Source: GCA-2737665 sp044344795 (GTDB lineage: Bacteria; Bacteroidota; Bacteroidia; Palsa-965). Taken from it: 64,000 nt of DNA. The stretch lies in NCBI GenBank assembly GCA_044344795.1, contig JBIJCF010000002.1, forward strand, positions 62,001 through 126,000, read 5' to 3'. Below are positions 54,088 through 62,640 of this stretch, piece by piece. The notes below the pieces were generated by a model that worked only from the letters and a program-made list of their open reading frames with translations, was not told the origin of the DNA and ran no database searches. Position numbers and translations under genes: made by a program. The first letter of the stretch is position 1. Every line of letters begins with the position of its first letter.

Positions 54088-55014
54088 TTAACGATTCTTA
54101 GAAAGGAAGTCGGGAAGTTGACGCACAGCAGCCAATTCACGCCATTTTCCGCGCGCTTCTTCCGCCGGTGCACCGAAGTATGTTTTATTTCCTTCCAGCG
54201 ATTTTGAAACACCGGAAGTAGCCAGCACAACTGCTCCTGCACCAATAACAACGTCACTGGTAATAGATACATTGCCCCACAACGTTACGCGATCTTCGAT
54301 GGTGGTTACTCCTGCAATGGCAACACCTGCTGCAAACAAACACATCGCGCCAATGACTGTATCATGACCTATGTGACAAAGATTATCCATTTTGGTTCCT
54401 TTGCCGATGATCGTATCAGCGCTTACGCCGCGGTCAATCGTGCAGCCTGCACCAATCTCCACATCATCATGAATAATAACACGTCCGCAGGTTAACATTT
54501 TATCGAAATATTCAGCACGCTTTTTATAATAGAATGCATCGCCACCAACAGTTGTATTTGGATGAATAGTCACATTATTTCCAATGATGGTTTCATCAGC
54601 AATAAACACTCCCGGTTTAATCACACAATTTTCTCCAACCACAACATTTCTTCCGATGTACACATTTGGATACACAATGGTTCCCTTACCAATTTTTGCA
54701 TCTGCTGCGTGTAGTTCCGTGGAATGACCGGAAAGCGAAAAGTGCTTCACAAGTTTATTGTAGTCGTTGAAAGGATCAGTTGAAATCAATAATCCTTTTC
54801 CTTCGGGGCATTCTACTTCTTTGTTAATGAGAACTGTCGTAGCAGCACATTGCAAAGCTTTGTCGTAATATTTCGGATGATCTACAAAAACAATATCACC
54901 GGTTTCAACGCGATGAATTTCGTTGAGTCCGGTAATCATATGATCAGACGAACCGCTAAACGGCACCCCTAGAATTTCTGCAATCTGCGATAGTGTATGA
55001 GGACTAATTTTCAT
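54088..55014 (-). CDS. LpxD-like acyltransferase paralog (left-handed beta helix)
   Basis: A 308-residue protein with an LpxD-type N-terminal domain (about 5-95, PFSGSSDHMITGLNEIHRVETGDIVFVDHPKY). About seven hexapeptide-repeat turns follow (about 105-270), including IGNNVTIHPNTTVGGDAFYYKKRAEYFDK, and a closing helix. LpxD adds a 3-hydroxyacyl chain to UDP-3-O-acyl-glucosamine in lipid A synthesis. This second copy, besides the lpxD at 59278, is conserved in Bacteroidota; its substrate may differ. A likely terminator separates it from efp upstream. Confidence 0.8.
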   Translation of the reverse strand: MKISPHTLSQIAEILGVPFSGSSDHMITGLNEIHRVETGDIVFVDHPKYYDKALQCAATTVLINKEVECPEGKGLLISTDPFNDYNKLVKHFSLSGHSTELHAADAKIGKGTIVYPNVYIGRNVVVGENCVIKPGVFIADETIIGNNVTIHPNTTVGGDAFYYKKRAEYFDKMLTCGRVIIHDDVEIGAGCTIDRGVSADTIIGKGTKMDNLCHIGHDTVIGAMCLFAAGVAIAGVTTIEDRVTLWGNVSITSDVVIGAGAVVLATSGVSKSLEGNKTYFGAPAEEARGKWRELAAVRQLPDFLSKNR

Positions 55015-55068
55015 CCCGAATGTTTTAAGCGAATTTAATCATTGCACAAAAGTTAAGTGTGTGCATTC

Positions 55069-55094
55069 AAAAAAAAAGCGGCCATTCGACCGCT
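55069..55094 (-). terminator. Rho-independent terminator after efp
   Basis: On the minus strand, AGCGGTC and GGCCGCT pair over a 4-nt loop (55094-55088 with 55083-55077, one G-T pair), followed by a run of nine Ts. It lies between the efp stop (55106) and the LpxD-like gene. Confidence 0.85.
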
Positions 55095-55105
55095 CTCAGT
55101 ATTCC

Positions 55106-55669
55106 TTATTTTTTCACTCGATCGGTATAAGCACCCGTGCGCGTGTCAATTCTAATCATATCTCCAACATTGATAAACAATGGAACACGAACTTGTGCTC
55201 CTGTTTCAACCGTAGCAGGCTTTAAAGTGTTGGTAGCAGTATCACCTTTAACACCGGGTTCGGTGTAGGTAACTTCCAACTCAACACTTGCAGGCGGCTC
55301 GGCAGAAATCGGTTGATCGCTTTCAAACCAAACTTTAACTTCCATACCTTCTTTCAAATATTGCAATCCATCACCCATCATTTCTTTTGACAAATAAATT
55401 TGCTCGAAAGATTCCGGATCCATTACGACGATGTTATTGTCTTCGGCGTAGATGTATTGTAACATTTTATATTCTACCCAAACGATCTCCATGCCCTCTC
55501 CGGAACGGAAACGGTTTTCCATGAGTTTGCCTGTTCTGAGGCTGCGCATTTTGCCCTGATAAAAAGCGCGCAGGTTGCCCGGTGTACGGTGCTGCCACTC
55601 AATTACCTGACATAGTTCGCCATTGTATCGGATAAACGTTCCGATGCTGATATCTCCGGTATCTGCCAT
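55106..55669 (-). CDS. efp: Elongation factor P
   Basis: EF-P helps the ribosome form polyproline bonds. The 187-residue protein has three OB-like domains in the usual order, with domain I 1-64, domain II around EGMEVKVWFE, and a C-terminal THFDPG-like segment TYTEPGVKGDTATNTLKPATVETGAQVRVPLFINVGD. Start ATG at 55669 is chosen because a strong promoter lies upstream; a longer frame to 55741 would begin upstream of that box. Notably, the domain I tip reads TPGNLRAF (29-36): Asn32 occupies the position of the modified Lys34 of E. coli. Confidence 0.95.
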   Translation of the reverse strand: MADTGDISIGTFIRYNGELCQVIEWQHRTPGNLRAFYQGKMRSLRTGKLMENRFRSGEGMEIVWVEYKMLQYIYAEDNNIVVMDPESFEQIYLSKEMMGDGLQYLKEGMEVKVWFESDQPISAEPPASVELEVTYTEPGVKGDTATNTLKPATVETGAQVRVPLFINVGDMIRIDTRTGAYTDRVKK

Positions 55670-55700
55670 GATCTTATTGTTTTGATTAAACTTGGGACGG

Positions 55701-55731
55701 CAAAGATAATATTGTTTACGAGAGTAGCCAA
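55701..55731 (-). promoter_or_regulatory. Promoter of efp
   Basis: On the minus strand a TTGG element (55731-55728) is followed after exactly 19 nt by TATCTTTG (55708-55701), a perfect -7 box. The ATG at 55669 gives a leader of about 25-30 nt and rules out the upstream start. Confidence 0.65.
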
Positions 55732-55767
55732 TGTTGCCCAAACAACCAATATGGTTGTCTTGCGTCT

Positions 55768-56427
55768 ATGCGTTATATGCTGCAGCATCTCGTTTTCTTG
55801 GCTGTTGTAATGTTGTCTTCTGTCGCATATTCGCAGAAGACGCGTCAAGTGACGCTATATTACCGTCTAGACGCTGTGATTCCCGGATTCTATGATGGAC
55901 AATATACAGGTAGAAGTGCTGCTTCCGGAATGGGTTATCGCGTAACAGGACGCGATGCGGCATTTATAGTTGAACCTCGGTTTGGAGTGGTGCATTTTCG
56001 ATACCATCAAAAAATAGATGAAGGTTTGCGATTGGAACAGCAGCAGGCGGGGTTGGAATTGGGTTTGCCGGTAAGTGTGAAGTTTTGGCGCGGCATTCGA
56101 ATACTCGCAGAATTAAATACGGGTTGGTTGCCTTATCAGGAAATACGAGTCCGGCAACGAGTTGGAAATACATTTAGTTACTACAGTGATGATGCGTTGC
56201 ACACCGGATACGTGCCGAATAAACTATATGCCAATGCCGGCCTTGGGCTGGGATTTCAATTCACTAAAGCTCCGAAACTTATGGTGAGTGTAATGGTTCG
56301 ACAACAAGCCAACGGACCGGTGCAGTCGCTTTACGAATGGGAGAATTCCTGGATTCCGAAAGTGCGTATTGAGCCGAACTGGAAACCAGTACTTCCCGGA
56401 GTCGAGCTTTCGTATGCCATTAAGTAG
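55768..56427 (+). CDS. Secreted barrel-like protein of unknown function
   Basis: A 219-residue protein with a signal peptide (MLQHLVFLAVVMLSSVAYSQ, cleavage near residue 23). The body is beta-rich, with alternating hydrophobic strands and aromatic-Gly turns (RQVTLYYRLDAVIPGFYDGQYTGRSA, VEPRFGVVHFRYHQK, NKLYANAGLGLGFQFTKAP, PGVELSYAIK), as expected for a small outer membrane barrel. I cannot assign a family. An in-frame ATG three codons downstream (MLQHL) is an alternative start. It converges with the ABC ATPase gene with 8 nt between stops. Confidence 0.6.
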   Translation: MRYMLQHLVFLAVVMLSSVAYSQKTRQVTLYYRLDAVIPGFYDGQYTGRSAASGMGYRVTGRDAAFIVEPRFGVVHFRYHQKIDEGLRLEQQQAGLELGLPVSVKFWRGIRILAELNTGWLPYQEIRVRQRVGNTFSYYSDDALHTGYVPNKLYANAGLGLGFQFTKAPKLMVSVMVRQQANGPVQSLYEWENSWIPKVRIEPNWKPVLPGVELSYAIK

Positions 56428-56435
56428 GTGAAAAA

Positions 56436-57065
56436 TTACGGCCTTTTTAAGTCGTGAACATTGAGCTCCCGCGTGCAGAAAAAATATTCTTCTTTCTCGC
56501 TATTGGAACAAACTACGATAATTCTTCCGTTTCCAAATTGACGTATCAAATCGCCGTACCATTTTTTTGCTACGGCATCAAGGTTGGCGCAAGGTTCATC
56601 CAAAAACAATAGCGGGGTTTGGGACGCAATAGCCAAGGTGAGCTTAACACGCTGTCTCATGCCCGAGGAGAAATTCTTCAGTTGTTTTTTTCGCGCATGT
56701 TCCAATCCGGATAACGACAGTATATCAGCGTTGCGAAGTTGATTTTGCCACATTTTGAATCCGGAATGAAAATCAATCATTTCTTCCAGCGTAAATTCTT
56801 CCATCAACTCTAAGTACGGCGCAGAGAAAGAAAGGTGATGAAAGAGATCATCGGTTGCAACACTTTGTTGATTTACAATAAGTGAAGTGCTTCCTTCATT
56901 CGGCAAAGTTGCACCGGCTAAAACCTGAAGCAATGTAGATTTACCGGAACCGTTTGATCCAAGAATTACGGTAGGTTGTTCGGTTTCAATAACCAGATTG
57001 ACGTGTCTGAAAATCCATTCCTTTCCGAATTTTTTCCCCAGATCTGTAGCAACTAATTGATTCAT
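56436..57065 (-). CDS. ABC transporter ATP-binding protein
   Basis: A 209-residue ATPase of the CcmA/ABC-2 type. Walker A is GSNGSGKST (36-44). The signature is FSSGMRQRVKL, with Walker B as LLFLDEPCANLD and a switch region VVCSNSEKEEYFF. No membrane partner is encoded in the window, so either it serves a separately encoded permease or is an orphan. It sits 12 nt downstream of lpxA and so is probably the last gene of the lipid A operon, which would link it to envelope assembly. Confidence 0.87.
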   Translation of the reverse strand: MNQLVATDLGKKFGKEWIFRHVNLVIETEQPTVILGSNGSGKSTLLQVLAGATLPNEGSTSLIVNQQSVATDDLFHHLSFSAPYLELMEEFTLEEMIDFHSGFKMWQNQLRNADILSLSGLEHARKKQLKNFSSGMRQRVKLTLAIASQTPLLFLDEPCANLDAVAKKWYGDLIRQFGNGRIIVVCSNSEKEEYFFCTRELNVHDLKRP

Positions 57066-57077
57066 GGCACTTGCAGA

Positions 57078-57854
57078 TTAAGCAATCCCACGAATGATGC
57101 CGTCTTTAGAGTTACGAATGAACTCGAGGATGGTGTTTTTCTCAGGCGAATCAGGCGCTTCTTTTTCGATGATGGCAACCGCATTGGAAACGTTGAGTCC
57201 TTTCACATAAAGCGTTCTGTAAATATCCTCAATTTGAAGAATGCTTTCGTTGCTGAAACCGCGACGACGAAGTCCAACAGAGTTTACTCCAACGTATGCC
57301 AGTGGTTCGCGGGCAGCTTTTACAAATGGCGGTACGTTTTTACGAACACCACTTTGTCCTGCAACAAAACTATGCGCACCGATTTTTACAAACTGAGAAA
57401 CACCAACATAACCTTCTAGAATTGCCCAATCTTCAATTTCCACGTGTCCTGCGACATTAACCGAGTTCGCAAGAATAACGTTGTTGCCTACTGCACAATC
57501 ATGTGCAATGTGCACATATGCCATTAGCAGGCAATTAGCGCCTACTGTTGTTTTAAAACGATCTTTAGTTCCGCGATTAATCGTAACACATTCACGGATC
57601 GTTGTGTTATCACCAATTTCTGTAGTGGTTTGTTCGCCTTCAAATTTGAGATCTTGAGGAATCGCACTGATCACCGCGCCCGGAAAAATCCGGCAATCGT
57701 TACCGATACGCGCACCGTCCATGATTACTGCATGTGGACCAATCCAGCAGTTGCTTCCAATCACAACATCTGCAGTAATGTATGCAAACGGTTCAACAAC
57801 AGTTCCCGCGCCTATTTTGGCGTCAGGATGTATGTGTGCCAGTGGTGATATCAT
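57078..57854 (-). CDS. lpxA: UDP-N-acetylglucosamine acyltransferase LpxA
   Basis: LpxA adds the 3-O-hydroxyacyl chain to UDP-GlcNAc, the first step of lipid A synthesis. The 258-residue length is usual. It has hexapeptide repeats from residue 5, with the family motifs HPDAKIGAGTVVEPFAYI and ISAIPQDLKFEGEQTTTEIGDNTTIRECVTINRGT. AYVHIAHDCAVGNNVILAN contains the catalytic His region, and GVNSVGLRRRGF begins the C-terminal helical part. The ATG overlaps the lpxC-fabZ stop (ATGA), showing translational coupling. It is the third gene of the lpxD-lpxC/fabZ-lpxA operon. Confidence 0.96.
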   Translation of the reverse strand: MISPLAHIHPDAKIGAGTVVEPFAYITADVVIGSNCWIGPHAVIMDGARIGNDCRIFPGAVISAIPQDLKFEGEQTTTEIGDNTTIRECVTINRGTKDRFKTTVGANCLLMAYVHIAHDCAVGNNVILANSVNVAGHVEIEDWAILEGYVGVSQFVKIGAHSFVAGQSGVRKNVPPFVKAAREPLAYVGVNSVGLRRRGFSNESILQIEDIYRTLYVKGLNVSNAVAIIEKEAPDSPEKNTILEFIRNSKDGIIRGIA

Positions 57855-59281
57855 ACTGTTGCTTTTTCGGCTTTAGCGGGTTCATTATTTCTAACTTTCA
57901 CAATCTGAGCAAGCATGTCGGCTTCCGCTACTACTTTGCCGTTTACGTATGTATAACCTTTCATGTGGCACAAGCCGCGTCTGATTGGATCTACTAAATC
58001 CAACTTGAAAACGCACGTATCGCCCGGAACAACTTTCTGTTTGAATTTTACGCTTTCAATTTTCAGGAAATACGTCTGATAGTTTTCAGGATCAGGAACT
58101 GTTTTAAGACACAAGATTCCTCCTGTCTGTGCCATGGCCTCAACCAACAATACGCCCGGCATTACAGGTTCGTCAGGGAAATGACCTTGAAACCAATATT
58201 CGTTCATGGTTACATTTTTTACACCGATAACATGTTGCGGTGATAACTCCATGATCTTATCTACTAACAAGAAAGGGAAACGATGTGGAAGTATTTTCTG
58301 AATTTCACGAACATCATACAATGGTGTTTGATTCAGGTCGATATGTAACTCGTTTTTCTTCTGCTTCTCTTTTTTAATCAACGCCTTTAACTTTTTCGCA
58401 AACTCGACATTTCCTGCATGACCGGGACGTGCAGCAAGAACATGGATTTTCATATGCATGCCCACCAGCGCCAAATCACCAACAATGTCCAGTAGTTTGT
58501 GGCGCGCCGGCTCGTTGTAGAAATGGAGTTGTACGTTATTCAAAACCCCTCGTCCTTTAATTTCTACATCCGGCTTGTTGAATACTTTACGCAAATGATC
58601 CAATTTCTCGGATGAAACTTCCTTATCCACCAAAACGATCGCATTATCCAAATCTCCGCCTTTGATCAGATTATGTTGTAACAAGGCTTCCAATTCGTGA
58701 AGAAATACAAATGTTCTGCACGGCGCAATTTGTTCTTTAAACTCACTCAACTGATACATGCCGGCATGCTGCGTTCCTAAAACATCACTGTTGTAGTCCA
58801 CCATCACCGTTACACGAAATTCATCTTGTGGCACTGCGAGCATTTCTACTTTCTTCACCGGATCTTCATACGTGAGATTCTCTTTCAAAATAAAGTACTC
58901 GCGTTCTGCGGACTGTTCTACAAATCCTGCTGACTCTAACGCCATCATAAAGGGCATTGAACTGCCATCCATAATTGGTGTTTCAGGCCCCGACAAATCA
59001 ATTAATACATTGTCTAAATCGCACCCCATCAATGCAGCCAACACATGTTCGGTGGTATAAACGCGCGCACCGTTTTTCTCCAATGTTGTACCACGTGCCG
59101 TATCTACGACGTTATCCGCATCAGCATCAATTACCGGTTGTCCGTCAACATCGGTTCGGCGAAATTTAAATCCGTGATGTTCAGGTGCTGGGTGGAACGT
59201 TAATGAAACCGGAGCGCCTGTATGTAAACCTTTGCCGGCAACAGAAACAGATTCACCAATGGTACGTTGTAATTTGCTCAT
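57851..59281 (-). CDS. lpxC-fabZ: LpxC deacetylase fused to FabZ dehydratase
   Basis: A 476-residue bifunctional protein, a fusion typical of Bacteroidota. The LpxC half (1 to about 305) is the zinc deacetylase committing to lipid A: GKGLHTGAPVSLTFHPAP, TTEHVLAALMG (zinc His), PETPIMDGSS, AARPGH. The FabZ half (about 325-460) dehydrates 3-hydroxyacyl-ACP: ILPHRFPFLLVDKI, GHFPDEPVMPGVLLVEAMAQTGGI (active His and Glu). Fusing them may balance fatty-acid and lipid A synthesis, since both use the same 3-hydroxyacyl-ACP pool. The start codon overlaps the lpxD stop, and lpxA overlaps its own stop. Confidence 0.97.
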   Translation of the reverse strand: MSKLQRTIGESVSVAGKGLHTGAPVSLTFHPAPEHHGFKFRRTDVDGQPVIDADADNVVDTARGTTLEKNGARVYTTEHVLAALMGCDLDNVLIDLSGPETPIMDGSSMPFMMALESAGFVEQSAEREYFILKENLTYEDPVKKVEMLAVPQDEFRVTVMVDYNSDVLGTQHAGMYQLSEFKEQIAPCRTFVFLHELEALLQHNLIKGGDLDNAIVLVDKEVSSEKLDHLRKVFNKPDVEIKGRGVLNNVQLHFYNEPARHKLLDIVGDLALVGMHMKIHVLAARPGHAGNVEFAKKLKALIKKEKQKKNELHIDLNQTPLYDVREIQKILPHRFPFLLVDKIMELSPQHVIGVKNVTMNEYWFQGHFPDEPVMPGVLLVEAMAQTGGILCLKTVPDPENYQTYFLKIESVKFKQKVVPGDTCVFKLDLVDPIRRGLCHMKGYTYVNGKVVAEADMLAQIVKVRNNEPAKAEKATV

Positions 59282-60330
59282 GGATGCGTTGAGTTATTCT
59301 TAAGCGATTGAATTTCTTTTTCTAAATCTTTGATTTTATTACTCAGCTGAGGTAAAGCGCGGAACATGACATACGAACGTTTGTAATCGCCAATGCCGAA
59401 TGCCGGAGAACCTTGCACAATTTCGTTCTCTGCTATGTTCTGACCAATTCCGGATTGCGCAGCTATTTTCACTCCATCACCAATTGTTAAGTGACCGATG
59501 ATACCTACTTGTCCGCCAATCAGACAATTCTTGCCAATTTTTGTACTGCCCGCAACGCCCGATTGTGAAGCGATGACTGTATTTTCTCCGATCTCAACAT
59601 TATGGGCAATCTGAATCAGATTATCCAGTTTTACACCTTTGCGAATAATAGTGGAACCTAACGTAGCTTTATCAATGGTGGTGTTTGCGCCTATTTCCAC
59701 ATGATCTTCAATGATCACATTGCCAATATGCGGAACTTTGCTGTAGTTGTTTTCACTGTTTGGCTGAAACCCAAAACCATCACCGCCAATAACTGCACCG
59801 GCTTGGACGATCACATCATTTCCGATCACACAATCGGCGTAAATTTTAACACCTGCGTAAACAGTAGTTTTGGCTCCAATTTTCACCATGTCGCCAATAA
59901 AGCAGCCGGGGAAGATCTTCGTGTTACTTCCAATTTGCACATGCTCACCGACATAAGCTCCGGCACCAACATAAACACCTTCACCCAATTTTGCGGTAGC
60001 TGCAACAAATGCGCCTTGCTCAACACCGGTTTTATTATTTCTGATGTTCATGTATGCTTCCAACAACTTGGCAAATGCCTGTCGTGCGTCAGCAACACGA
60101 ATTAGTGTTAATGTGGAAGGTAATGCTTGTTCCGGAGTGAAATCATTGTTTACGATAGCAACAGTAGCACCTGTAGTGTAGATATACTGGGTGTATGCAG
60201 GATTGGATAAAAATGTCAGCGTCCCGGAGACACCCTCCTCAATTTTCGCAAGTCCGGAAACTTCTGCTTCAGGATTTCCTGCAACAGAACCACCAAGCAT
60301 GCCTGCAATTTGTTGTGCGGTAAACTTCAT
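59278..60330 (-). CDS. lpxD: UDP-3-O-acylglucosamine N-acyltransferase LpxD
   Basis: LpxD adds the second 3-hydroxyacyl chain in lipid A synthesis. The 350-residue protein has an N-terminal uridine-binding domain (about 1-100, MLGGSVAGNPEAEVSGLAKIEEG and LTFLSNPAYTQYIYTT). A left-handed beta helix of hexapeptide repeats follows (about 105-300), with GGDGFGFQPNSENNYSKVPHIGNVIIEDHVEIGANTTID, and a C-terminal helix KIKDLEKEIQSLK completes it. It leads the operon, and TATTTTTG 4 nt upstream predicts a leaderless mRNA. The final bases overlap the lpxC-fabZ start (ATGA). Confidence 0.97.
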   Translation of the reverse strand: MKFTAQQIAGMLGGSVAGNPEAEVSGLAKIEEGVSGTLTFLSNPAYTQYIYTTGATVAIVNNDFTPEQALPSTLTLIRVADARQAFAKLLEAYMNIRNNKTGVEQGAFVAATAKLGEGVYVGAGAYVGEHVQIGSNTKIFPGCFIGDMVKIGAKTTVYAGVKIYADCVIGNDVIVQAGAVIGGDGFGFQPNSENNYSKVPHIGNVIIEDHVEIGANTTIDKATLGSTIIRKGVKLDNLIQIAHNVEIGENTVIASQSGVAGSTKIGKNCLIGGQVGIIGHLTIGDGVKIAAQSGIGQNIAENEIVQGSPAFGIGDYKRSYVMFRALPQLSNKIKDLEKEIQSLKNNSTHP

Positions 60331-60334
60331 CGTC

Positions 60335-60342
60335 CAAAAATA
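60335..60342 (-). promoter_or_regulatory. -7 box TATTTTTG, 4 nt before the lpxD ATG
   Basis: A perfect TAnnTTTG match on the minus strand with four bases (GACG) before the ATG at 60330. It predicts a leaderless lipid A operon transcript. Confidence 0.62.
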
Positions 60343-60408
60343 ACAAAAATGCAGCCTCGTAATGCGTGTGGTAGTTGATGTCGGTAAGACGTCGTTAAAT
60401 TGCCATCA

Positions 60409-60442
60409 TTTGTAATGTTAGCGAGGTTAAAACATATATTTG
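60409..60442 (+). promoter_or_regulatory. Promoter of the radical SAM operon
   Basis: A TTTG element (60409-60412) is followed after 22 nt by TATATTTG (60435-60442), a perfect -7 box. The GTG at 60452 lies 9 nt beyond, giving a very short leader. The TTG at 60440 overlaps the box and is rejected as a start. Confidence 0.55.
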
Positions 60443-60451
60443 CGCAAACCC

Positions 60452-61954
60452 GTGGCTGTGTCGCTGATTCTTTTTAATCCTTTTGCTACTTCTCACAATC
60501 CACGCATTCCGAACAGTGTTTTGCAGGTTGCTGCTGCTATTGACGGTAAATATGAGTGGGTGATAGTAGATGGCAATAAAGAAAAGGATCCATGGATTGC
60601 TATCCGTGAATATCTCAAAACCGGACAATACAAGTTTTTCGGATGTACGGTAATGCCCGGTCCGCAATTGCGTCAAGCCATCCCGATAGCTAAAAAGGTT
60701 CGTGAAGAATTTCCGGATGTTAAAATTATTTGGGGTGGATATTTTCCATCTAATCATCCCCGTCCCGTTTTGTTCAGCGGTTATGTGGACGTGATTGTCA
60801 ACGGAATGGGTGATAAGTGTTTTCCGATGTTGCTGGATGCATTACAATCGAATTCAGCATTGGATGAAATTCCCAATTTGATTTTTCGCAAAGGAGAGCA
60901 ACTGATAACAACCCGTAAAGAAGAAATTCTTGATCAGGAAAATTTCCCTGATTTGCCGTACGAAAAGCTGAACCGGTTTTACCCCATGAGTCGCTATCTC
61001 GTGCGAACATATTTAGGCTCTAAAACTATCGCCTATCATAGTAGTCACGGTTGTCCGTTTACCTGTTCATTTTGCGCCGTAGTTCCGATCTACAATGCTC
61101 GATGGAAGGGCCAGTCGGCAGAAAAAATTTATCGTAATGTTAAACGGGTAAAGGAATTGTATGGCGGGAATGCCGTGGAGTTTCACGATAATAACTTCTT
61201 CGTTTCTGAAAAACGTACCGTTGACTTTGCGCGGTTAGTGAAACCGGATAACATGATCTGGTGGGGAGAAGGGCGGATAGATACAATAGACAAGTATAAA
61301 GATGAGTCGCTTAAAATAATGCGTGAGTCGGGTTGTAAGATGATCTTTTTCGGCGCTGAAACCGGCAGTGATGCGTTGCTGCAGAAAATGGACAAAGGCG
61401 GAACACAATCGCGAGAACAAATTATTCGATTTGCAAAACGCATGAAGGAAGTGGACATCATTCCGGAATATTCCTTTGTGCTTGGCTTTCCCGCTGATAG
61501 CGAAGAAATAGTTGCGCGATTAATACGCGAAGAAATTCAATTTATTAAAGAAATTAAACTCGCGAATCCGAATACTGAAATTATAATTTACATTTATTCT
61601 CCTGTGCCTACCGAGAACAGCGAGTTGTACAACGAAGTACGTAAAACAGGATTCCAATTTCCTGAAAAGTTGGAGGACTGGATCAGCCCGCAATGGGAGA
61701 ATTTTGATTTGAGAAAGAATCCTTTAACACCATGGCTCAAGCCATACATGGTGGATCAGATCAAGAATTTTGAAACGGTATTGAATGGTTATTATCCTAC
61801 TGTTTCCGATGTTCGTTTAAAGCCATGGCAAAAGAAGTTATTGCGCTTAATTTCGACATGGAGATATAAAATGAATTTGTTCTCCTATCCATACGAAATT
61901 AAGGTGCTCCAGAAATTATGGAAATACAGACAACCGGAAACTGAAGGATTTTGA
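60452..61954 (+). CDS. B12-binding-domain radical SAM protein, product unknown
   Basis: A 500-residue enzyme with an N-terminal cobalamin-binding-like Rossmann region (about 1-140, LILFNPFATSHNPRIPNSVLQVAAAI, FFGCTVMPGPQLRQA, KIIWGGYFPSNHPRPVL). A radical SAM core follows with the cluster motif C201-x3-C205-x2-C208 in HGCPFTCSFCAVVP, then FHDNNFF, FFGAETGSD and SFVLGFP. The C-terminal region (about 370-500) has a long helical tail. The N-domain lacks an obvious DxHxxG cobalamin ligand, so cobalamin use is uncertain. Class B radical SAM enzymes of this type often methylate or rearrange inactive carbons. The start could also be the GTG at 60458. It overlaps the methyltransferase gene by 4 nt. 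Confidence 0.8.
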   Translation: MAVSLILFNPFATSHNPRIPNSVLQVAAAIDGKYEWVIVDGNKEKDPWIAIREYLKTGQYKFFGCTVMPGPQLRQAIPIAKKVREEFPDVKIIWGGYFPSNHPRPVLFSGYVDVIVNGMGDKCFPMLLDALQSNSALDEIPNLIFRKGEQLITTRKEEILDQENFPDLPYEKLNRFYPMSRYLVRTYLGSKTIAYHSSHGCPFTCSFCAVVPIYNARWKGQSAEKIYRNVKRVKELYGGNAVEFHDNNFFVSEKRTVDFARLVKPDNMIWWGEGRIDTIDKYKDESLKIMRESGCKMIFFGAETGSDALLQKMDKGGTQSREQIIRFAKRMKEVDIIPEYSFVLGFPADSEEIVARLIREEIQFIKEIKLANPNTEIIIYIYSPVPTENSELYNEVRKTGFQFPEKLEDWISPQWENFDLRKNPLTPWLKPYMVDQIKNFETVLNGYYPTVSDVRLKPWQKKLLRLISTWRYKMNLFSYPYEIKVLQKLWKYRQPETEGF

Positions 61955-62640
61955 TTGACAATGTAAAACGAGCTGTTGCCCGCTATGTGGTAAAACCATG
62001 GGTTATTCGTTATTTACGAAAGCCGCGTCAATTTCAATTCCACGAATTGCGATTGCATATTGAGCCCGGTGTATTTCATCCGAGATTTTTTTTCAGTTCC
62101 CTGTTTTTTTCTGAATTCGTTCGCGAATTGAATTTGAAAGGCAAATGTGTGGGTGAACCATGTTGCGGTAGCGGAATCATTGGCTTAACTGCGGCAATTC
62201 AAGGTGCAGAAGTTTTTTGCGGCGATATTGATCAACGTGCCGTAAAGAGTGTTCAGCGTAGTGTAGAATTGAACGAAGGAATTCTTGAAAAGAAAAATGT
62301 TCACATTCTTCATTCTGATGGTTTCGCCCAATTTCCGGACATCAACTATGATTATATTTTCGTTAATCCGCCGTATTTTTTTAAGGCGGTGGAAAATCAA
62401 GCACAGTTAGCGTGGAATGCCGGAACGGAAGGAGAATTCTTTGTGCGTTTTTTTAGTGGTGTAGATAAAATTATATCGCCGACTACTAAAACGTACATGG
62501 TGCTTGCCGATAATTGTGAGTTGGATAAAATTCAGGCAATAGCAAAGCAATTCGATTTTTTATTGAAAGAACACCGCCGGAAGAAAATTCACTGGGAGGT
62601 TAACTATATCTTTGAAATTGTTAAGCAAGCCCATGAGTAA
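61951..62640 (+). CDS. SAM-dependent methyltransferase, NPPY type
   Basis: A 229-residue class I methyltransferase. The SAM motif is VGEPCCGSGIIGLTAAIQGAEVFCGDID (about 67-94) and the catalytic FVNPPYFF contains NPPY (139-142), as in PrmC/HemK-type N-methylases and several small-molecule enzymes. It is therefore likely to act on a nitrogen or an activated carbon; the substrate is unknown. The start codon is a TTG overlapping the previous stop (TTGA), so it is translationally coupled to the radical SAM gene. The next gene begins 8 nt before its stop. Confidence 0.8.
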   Translation: MIDNVKRAVARYVVKPWVIRYLRKPRQFQFHELRLHIEPGVFHPRFFFSSLFFSEFVRELNLKGKCVGEPCCGSGIIGLTAAIQGAEVFCGDIDQRAVKSVQRSVELNEGILEKKNVHILHSDGFAQFPDINYDYIFVNPPYFFKAVENQAQLAWNAGTEGEFFVRFFSGVDKIISPTTKTYMVLADNCELDKIQAIAKQFDFLLKEHRRKKIHWEVNYIFEIVKQAHE

